A stretch of 6,102 bases of DNA. Source: an uncultured Erysipelotrichaceae bacterium. Lineage in GTDB: Bacteria > Bacillota_I > Bacilli_A > Erysipelotrichales > Erysipelotrichaceae. The translations under genes were made by a program, and so were the position numbers. Under the pieces are notes generated by a model, which was not told the origin of the DNA, did not search any database, and saw nothing but the letters and a program-made list of their open reading frames with translations. Of the stretch, positions 1 through 4,325 are shown piece after piece. The stretch is taken from positions 1 through 6,102 of the forward strand of contig CADBND010000233.1 of the NCBI GenBank assembly GCA_902795875.1, in the 5' to 3' direction. Numbering within the stretch: position 1 is the first letter of the stretch; each line of letters opens with the position of its first letter.

Positions 1-1847
1 AGGCGCTCAATTATCCCAAGAATTTCACGGTCGTTGATGCGGATGATCAGCGTCAGATCCTCAAGGAAGCCTACAAGGAGATCGGCATAGATAAGAAGGA
101 ATACCCTTATGGAGCTTCGTTGGATTATATCGCCAACAACAAGTATATGAATGTCGATCCGGAAAAGGCGATGGAGTATTCCTATGGAGAAGAACGTATT
201 ATAAACAAGGCGAAAGTATACGCATATTACGACAAGAGACTCAAACAGCTCTATGCCTTGGATTTCGATGATCTTATCCTTTTCACGACAAGGCTCTTTA
301 CCTTATTCCCGAATATCCTGGAGAAGTGGTCGAAAAAGTTCCATTATATCCATGTCGACGAGTTTCAGGATATTGACAAGGAACAGTATAAATTGATCCG
401 GCAGCTTTCGACCGTTCACGACAATGTCTATGTCGTCGGCGATCCCGATCAGACGATCTATACCTGGAGAGGAGCGGATGTCAACATCATCGTTAATTTC
501 GATAAGGACTTCAAGGATACGAAGACGATCATTCTGAACCAGAATTACCGTTCTACCAACAATATTCTTTCTGGTGCCAACTCTCTGATCAAAAACAATA
601 AGGCCAGGGTAGACAAGGAACTGTTCTCAAAGAACGGGGATGGAAGCAAGATCATTCATAAGAGTTGTATGTCCGAACTATCGGAAGCCAACTATGTCGC
701 CAACCAGATCATCAAGCTGCATGGAGACGGATACAACTACAGGGATATGGCAGTGCTCTATCGGGCAAACTATCTTTCCCGTGATATAGAGAAGGTCCTG
801 ATCGAAAACCGTATCTCATACGTGATATATGGCGGTCTGCGTTTCTATGAGCGCATGGAAGTGAAGGATATCCTTTCTTATCTGCGCATGATCACCAGAG
901 CTGATGATCTCGCTTTTATCAGGATCATCAATACACCAAGAAGGGCGATCGGTCCTAAAACGATCGAGGCGATCCAGGCGATCGCGACCGAAAGAAACAT
1001 ATCGATGTATGAAGTCATCAAAAACGGAATGTATCCGAAAAACCGCGATACTTTTGATGCGTTCGTCAGAATGGTGGAGAAGTGGCGGCAGGATATGGAG
1101 AATGGCGATCTGGAACTTCTTCTGCAGGAAGTGCTGGATGATTCCGGATACAGGACGATGCTGGAAAAAGAAGGGGAGACGGAACGCCTTGAAAATGTCA
1201 AATCCCTTCTCGATGATATCAAACAGTATTCACAGGATTATCCTGATTCCACATTGGACGAGTATCTTCAGATGATCTCCTTGTATACCGACAGGGCATC
1301 CGAAGAGACCGGTGATGCGGTCAGTCTCTGCACGATCCATTCAGCAAAAGGTCTGGAATTCGACTGTGTCTTTGTGATCGGTCTTTCGGAAGGGATCTTC
1401 CCTTCGGAAAGGACACTCGCGGAAGGCACGAAGGGTCTCGAGGAAGAAAGAAGACTTGCCTATGTTGCCTACACACGGGCGAAAAAACTGCTTTATCTGA
1501 GTGAATCCAACAGTTTCTCATACGTCATTCAGGCATCGAAACTTCCTTCGCGGTTTATCAAAGAGATCGATGAACGTTATATCGACAATGTCGATGAAAA
1601 ACCGTCATCCTTCAAATCGGCGATCTTTGACGAAGACATCGTGATAAAAGATCAGCGCAAGGAAAAACCGAAAGATGATATCTATCGCAACGGCGATGCA
1701 GTCATACATAAGATATATGGAGAAGGGATCGTTATCGGCATCGATTCCGGTGTCTTGCAGATCGCATTCCCGCATCCGCACGGTATCAAGAAGATCCTTG
1801 CCGGGCATCCGTCGATCCGGAAGAAAGGAAAACAGGATTACAGTTAA
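1..1847 (+). CDS. pcrA: UvrD/PcrA-family ATP-dependent 3'-5' DNA helicase, 5'-truncated by the window edge
   Basis: The reading frame is open from the first complete codon (3-5) to the TAA at 1845-1847, giving 614 visible codons. The TTG at 120 is internal: the 39 codons before it (ALNYPKNFTVVDADDQRQIL...) align by eye with PcrA domain 1B. Against a usual 720-750 residues, about 100-120 N-terminal residues including the Walker A motif are outside the window. Visible superfamily 1 motifs, numbered from codon 3: motif II HVDEFQD (117-123, catalytic DE), motif III VVGDPDQTIYTWRGAD (144-159), motif IV LNQNYRST (178-185), motif V TIHSAKGLEF (444-453) and motif VI EEERRLAYVAYTRA (480-493, arginine finger). 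The 2B region lies between motifs IV and V. Residues about 560-612 (NGDAVIHK...GEGIVIG...LQIAFPHPHGIKKIL) match the C-terminal Tudor-like domain through which PcrA/UvrD contacts RNA polymerase. The family unwinds DNA in the cytoplasm during repair, rolling-circle replication and transcription-coupled processes. It is followed at once by a terminator, not by ligA, its common Firmicutes partner. The family call is firm; pcrA versus a close UvrD paralogue is less certain. Confidence 0.95.
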   Translation, partial: ALNYPKNFTVVDADDQRQILKEAYKEIGIDKKEYPYGASLDYIANNKYMNVDPEKAMEYSYGEERIINKAKVYAYYDKRLKQLYALDFDDLILFTTRLFTLFPNILEKWSKKFHYIHVDEFQDIDKEQYKLIRQLSTVHDNVYVVGDPDQTIYTWRGADVNIIVNFDKDFKDTKTIILNQNYRSTNNILSGANSLIKNNKARVDKELFSKNGDGSKIIHKSCMSELSEANYVANQIIKLHGDGYNYRDMAVLYRANYLSRDIEKVLIENRISYVIYGGLRFYERMEVKDILSYLRMITRADDLAFIRIINTPRRAIGPKTIEAIQAIATERNISMYEVIKNGMYPKNRDTFDAFVRMVEKWRQDMENGDLELLLQEVLDDSGYRTMLEKEGETERLENVKSLLDDIKQYSQDYPDSTLDEYLQMISLYTDRASEETGDAVSLCTIHSAKGLEFDCVFVIGLSEGIFPSERTLAEGTKGLEEERRLAYVAYTRAKKLLYLSESNSFSYVIQASKLPSRFIKEIDERYIDNVDEKPSSFKSAIFDEDIVIKDQRKEKPKDDIYRNGDAVIHKIYGEGIVIGIDSGVLQIAFPHPHGIKKILAGHPSIRKKGKQDYS

Positions 1848-1871
1848 AAACGCTTCCTACGAAGCGTTTTT
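1846..1871. terminator. Bidirectional rho-independent terminator shared by the helicase gene and the 146-codon gene
   Basis: A perfect 11-bp stem, AAAAACGCTTC (1846-1856) and GAAGCGTTTTT (1861-1871), encloses the 4-nt loop CTAC. Each strand ends in a T5 run, so the hairpin reads as an intrinsic terminator in both directions. The last two bases of the helicase TAA are the first two bases of the stem. On the minus strand the loop contains the TAG stop of the convergent gene (1857-1859), and the final codons AAA AAC GCT TCG form that gene's 5' arm. Confidence 0.9.
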
Positions 1872-2297
1872 CATATTCATTTGTTCAAGTTTTACGATAC
1901 CGTCAAGATTAGACAGACGGTAGGCTTTGGAATCGTGTGTGTAGAGATCGATCAACACATCGGACTCGTGGGAATAGTATTCCAGGATCTCCTTGAGATA
2001 TTCCGAGATATTGGAATAGTTGTATAGGGAATACATCTCGAAGATGGTGATGAACCTTTCGCCTGCTGTGTGGCGGGCATCGAAATCATAGAAAATGGTA
2101 TCCCTGTAGTCTTTGAAATAATCACCGATCTCAGGAGCTGAAAACAAGTAACGGATAAAAGAATAATTGTCTTCTTTGTTCAGAGATACGAGCGAGAATT
2201 TGACATAGACCACTACGTCAAGGGGCAGCATCGCCATGTCCAGATCGCTTGGAGAAAAATCAAGCATTTTTCTAAGCGGCATATTATCTGTCAACAT
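1857..2297 (-). CDS. Hypothetical protein of unknown family, 146 residues, acidic and tyrosine-rich
   Basis: This is a complete frame from ATG (2297-2295) to TAG (1859-1857). I do not recognise the family. The product looks soluble and cytoplasmic: there is no signal peptide and no clear membrane segment (the most hydrophobic stretch, residues about 23-38, MLPLDVVVYVKFSLVS, is interrupted by Asp and Lys). It has about 14 tyrosines (nearly 10%), no cysteine and many Asp/Glu residues. A probably helical stretch, FITIFEMYSLYNYSNISEYL, is followed by KEILEYYSH and then a likely beta-rich end, DVLIDLYTHDSKAYRLSNLDG. No catalytic motif, zinc-binding cluster or helix-turn-helix stands out. Support for a real gene comes from a consensus -10 box 6 nt before the ATG, an intrinsic terminator at the stop codon, no competing frame of better quality, and a tight fit between two well-supported genes. 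No Shine-Dalgarno sequence precedes this ATG or the nearby in-frame ATGs (codons 6, 11, 21, 23), which suggests a leaderless mRNA. It is divergent from the DUF885 gene, so co-regulation is possible but unproven. Confidence 0.75.
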   Translation of the reverse strand: MLTDNMPLRKMLDFSPSDLDMAMLPLDVVVYVKFSLVSLNKEDNYSFIRYLFSAPEIGDYFKDYRDTIFYDFDARHTAGERFITIFEMYSLYNYSNISEYLKEILEYYSHESDVLIDLYTHDSKAYRLSNLDGIVKLEQMNMKNAS

Positions 2298-2303
2298 ACT
2301 TAT

Positions 2304-2309
2304 ATTATA
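2304..2309 (-). promoter_or_regulatory. -10 box (TATAAT) of the 146-codon gene
   Basis: The minus strand reads TATAAT at 2309-2304, then ATAAGT, then ATG at 2297. If transcription starts at the A of the ATG, the hexamer occupies exactly -12 to -7. Positions about 17 nt upstream read CATTAT, a poor -35 match lying within the start of the divergent DUF885 gene; there is no TGn extended -10. The prediction rests on the perfect hexamer, its position and the absence of a ribosome binding site. Confidence 0.6.
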
Positions 2310-2311
2310 AT
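2306..2311 (+). promoter_or_regulatory. -10 box (TATAAT) of the DUF885 gene
   Basis: The plus strand reads TATAAT, then GGTTGT, then ATG at 2318, so a start at the A of the ATG puts the hexamer at -12 to -7. The -35 region is weak: TTATCT at 2284-2289 with a 16-nt spacer matches TTGACA at 3 of 6 positions. The box shares four bases with the opposing -10 box on the minus strand, so the two promoters should exclude each other at any one moment. Confidence 0.6.
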
Positions 2312-2317
2312 GGTTGT

Positions 2318-4321
2318 ATGAGAAAAATAATGAAAAAGATAGTAACGATCCTCTATGTGATCATGATCGTGTCGACCTGCATGAGCACAAAGATCATCGC
2401 GGAGGAGGATCATGACAGCGGATATTATCTGCAGAAGTTAAGAGATTACGAAGTCAGAAAGAAGAACGTTTCGAATACCACAAACAATGAAGATTTTGAG
2501 CGTTTTCTTGACAAAGTATTCATTGAAGGTATGGAAGCTGATTTCATGACGATGCACTTCAGCGTGATCGATTATAAAAAGTACGGTATCGAAAAACCAC
2601 CCGTTGATCTCGGCGAAGTGAATTACGAATTCGATCAGGAGAACTTCGACTATTATGAGGATCAGCTCCGTGAATTGCAGAGTTTCGATTTCGACAGCCT
2701 GTCCTATCGCCAACAGTACGATTATGAGGCCTTGGAGTATTCGATTTACGAAACGCTGGCTGATTACGGTTTCTACAGATACAATTTCCTTCTGACCAGC
2801 GCCAAAAATGTCCCGGAGGATATTATCAGCAATTTCACCGATTATACTTTCTATGACAAAGAATCGATCGACGACTATATCACCTGTCTGAAGGACATTG
2901 ACCGTTATTTCGATGATGTTCTCGAGTATACAAGAAAACAGAGTGAAGACGGTCTGCCTTTGGTGAATGAATGGATCGATTACAGTGTAAAGGTCTGTGA
3001 AGGTGCTTTGAATAAGACAGATGATAATGAATTCATTGTCTCATTTGAAAAGAGGATCGCTGAACTCGATTTTCTCAGCGAAAGCGAAAAACAGTCTTAT
3101 TGTGAAGAAAACAGAAAAGTCGTTCTGCAGGAAGTCCTTCCGGCTTATGAAAAAGTGATGAAAGAAGTCGAGGAGTATCGTGGAAAGGCGAAACTGGAGG
3201 ATTATGTTCTGTGTAAACTTGATAAGGATTATGCAGAACTGACCTATATGCTTCAGGGCAGCAACAACAAGGACCTTGAAGAAGTATTCCAGGAACTGCA
3301 GGATAACTTCTCCTATATGGAAGCACAGTTCGTCTCCTGTATATATGACAGAAACTCCTATCAGAAGTATTTGTCAGCGATGAACGGAGAAGGGAATGTT
3401 TCGCTTGTCGGCAAGGAGTGTCTCGAATATCTGCGTAAGAATCTGGTTGCATACTATCCGGATCTCGGAGATGTGGACTATACGGTAGAAGAACTTGATC
3501 CCGATACCGCTCCTTCAACGGTCGTTGCCTATTACTGGCCGGCACCTGTGGACAACCCCAATCAGAACATCATCCGGACCAATCCGAACAATATGAGCGA
3601 GGGTTACGAGACTTACGGAACGCTTTCTCATGAAGGCTTCCCCGGACATCTTTATCAGCATGTCTATTACGCCAAGACCCAGCCGCATGATTTCCGCAGT
3701 GTCATCGGATTTTCCGGATACGCGGAAGGATGGGCAGTCAATGCCACGTATTACGCATACCAGTTCCTCGGTTTGAGCGATGAGAATGCGGCAGCAGCCC
3801 TGAATTTCGAGGACGGTTATTATTTCATGCTGTATTCGATCGTCGATATTGGCACAAATTACTTCGGCTGGAGCGAACAGGATGTCGTCGATTTCTTTGC
3901 CGATTCTCTTGTCTTCACCAATATGAGTATCGATTCAGCCAGAGAGATCCGTAACTTTATGATCGAAATGCCGGGTGTCTATTGTTCGTACGGAGTCGGT
4001 TCTTCGAATTTTATGACGCTTTGCAAGAAAGCACAGGATACTATGAAGAGGAATTTCGATTATATTGCCTATCACGATGCGCTTTTGAAAAACGGTCCGC
4101 TTCCTTTCAACATTCTGGAAGGTGCTGTTGATGAATATATCGAAGCAAACAACAAGACAAACTTTATGCCGATATTGTTCGTTATACTCGCTGTCATAGC
4201 GATCGCCGCTGTCGTCTTCTATCTTTTAGGCAAGAAGAATAGAGACAAGTCGATCTCCTTTGATGAAGAGCATATCCGCAACGAGCTTCACGGTCCCGAG
4301 AGATCTGAAATAGAAGAATAA
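2318..4321 (+). CDS. DUF885-family metallopeptidase-like protein, exported, with a C-terminal membrane anchor
   Basis: The gene is complete: 667 codons from ATG 2318 to TAA 4319-4321. The N-terminus has a signal sequence (basic MRKIMKK, then a hydrophobic core to about residue 22, possible cleavage after A28 in IIA-EED). VSTC at 18-21 is an imperfect lipobox. The mature part follows the DUF885 (PF05960) pattern: an early FERFLDKVF helix, SYRQQYDYEALEYSI, YDKESIDDYITCLKDI, then TLSHEGFPGHLYQH with the HExxPGH signature (H438, E439, H444) and YAEGWA (E470), probably the metal-binding and catalytic residues, then CSYGVGSS near 556-562. The family is regarded as zinc-peptidase-like; the substrate is unknown. 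Residues about 617-638 form one strongly hydrophobic helix followed by KKNRDK and a 29-residue charged tail, predicting an extracellular domain held by a C-terminal anchor with the tail inside. The start follows the -10 box position; ATG 2330 (codon 5) is an alternative. No Shine-Dalgarno sequence precedes either. The usual loop with a conserved GxxYY-type motif is replaced around 297-310 by LCKLDKDYAELTYM. Confidence 0.9.
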   Translation: MRKIMKKIVTILYVIMIVSTCMSTKIIAEEDHDSGYYLQKLRDYEVRKKNVSNTTNNEDFERFLDKVFIEGMEADFMTMHFSVIDYKKYGIEKPPVDLGEVNYEFDQENFDYYEDQLRELQSFDFDSLSYRQQYDYEALEYSIYETLADYGFYRYNFLLTSAKNVPEDIISNFTDYTFYDKESIDDYITCLKDIDRYFDDVLEYTRKQSEDGLPLVNEWIDYSVKVCEGALNKTDDNEFIVSFEKRIAELDFLSESEKQSYCEENRKVVLQEVLPAYEKVMKEVEEYRGKAKLEDYVLCKLDKDYAELTYMLQGSNNKDLEEVFQELQDNFSYMEAQFVSCIYDRNSYQKYLSAMNGEGNVSLVGKECLEYLRKNLVAYYPDLGDVDYTVEELDPDTAPSTVVAYYWPAPVDNPNQNIIRTNPNNMSEGYETYGTLSHEGFPGHLYQHVYYAKTQPHDFRSVIGFSGYAEGWAVNATYYAYQFLGLSDENAAAALNFEDGYYFMLYSIVDIGTNYFGWSEQDVVDFFADSLVFTNMSIDSAREIRNFMIEMPGVYCSYGVGSSNFMTLCKKAQDTMKRNFDYIAYHDALLKNGPLPFNILEGAVDEYIEANNKTNFMPILFVILAVIAIAAVVFYLLGKKNRDKSISFDEEHIRNELHGPERSEIEE

Positions 4322-4325
4322 AACA

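Larger units (their letters stand above)
2295..2320. repeat. Interrupted inverted repeat covering the whole divergent promoter and both start codons
   Basis: The dyad has the form CATAC-N4-ATTATAAT-N4-GTATG, with its centre between 2307 and 2308. The perfect 8-bp core holds the two overlapping -10 boxes, and the perfect 5-bp outer arms contain the two ATG codons, each 10.5 bp from the centre. This geometry makes the two promoters mirror images. The arms could also serve as an operator for a dimeric regulator, but that is inference. Confidence 0.7.

Noticed and set aside
120..122. TTG as the start of the helicase gene
   Set aside because: The same frame is open back to the window edge and those codons align with PcrA; the gene is truncated by the window.
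2289..2294. Perfect TTGACA on the minus strand just inside the 146-codon gene
   Set aside because: The expected -10 position downstream reads AAAAAT, a poor match, and a promoter there would start inside the gene. The hexamer is codons 2-3 (TTG ACA).
2369..2383. Lipoprotein signal (VSTC) in the DUF885 protein
   Set aside because: Thr before the Cys is not a usual lipobox residue, and the protein already has a C-terminal membrane anchor. An ordinary signal peptide or uncleaved anchor is more likely.
2401..2441. AGGAGG at 2403-2408 followed by ATG at 2412 and a nine-codon frame ending in TAA
   Set aside because: The AGGAGG is the codon run for Glu-Glu-Asp at the mature start of the DUF885 protein. 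The spacer to the ATG is only 3 nt, the frame is out of phase with the gene and the peptide is trivial.
3075..3545. 156-codon minus-strand frame inside the DUF885 gene
   Set aside because: Its composition (Pro, Arg, Ser and Cys rich) is typical of an antisense shadow, and the DUF885 frame is clearly the coding one.
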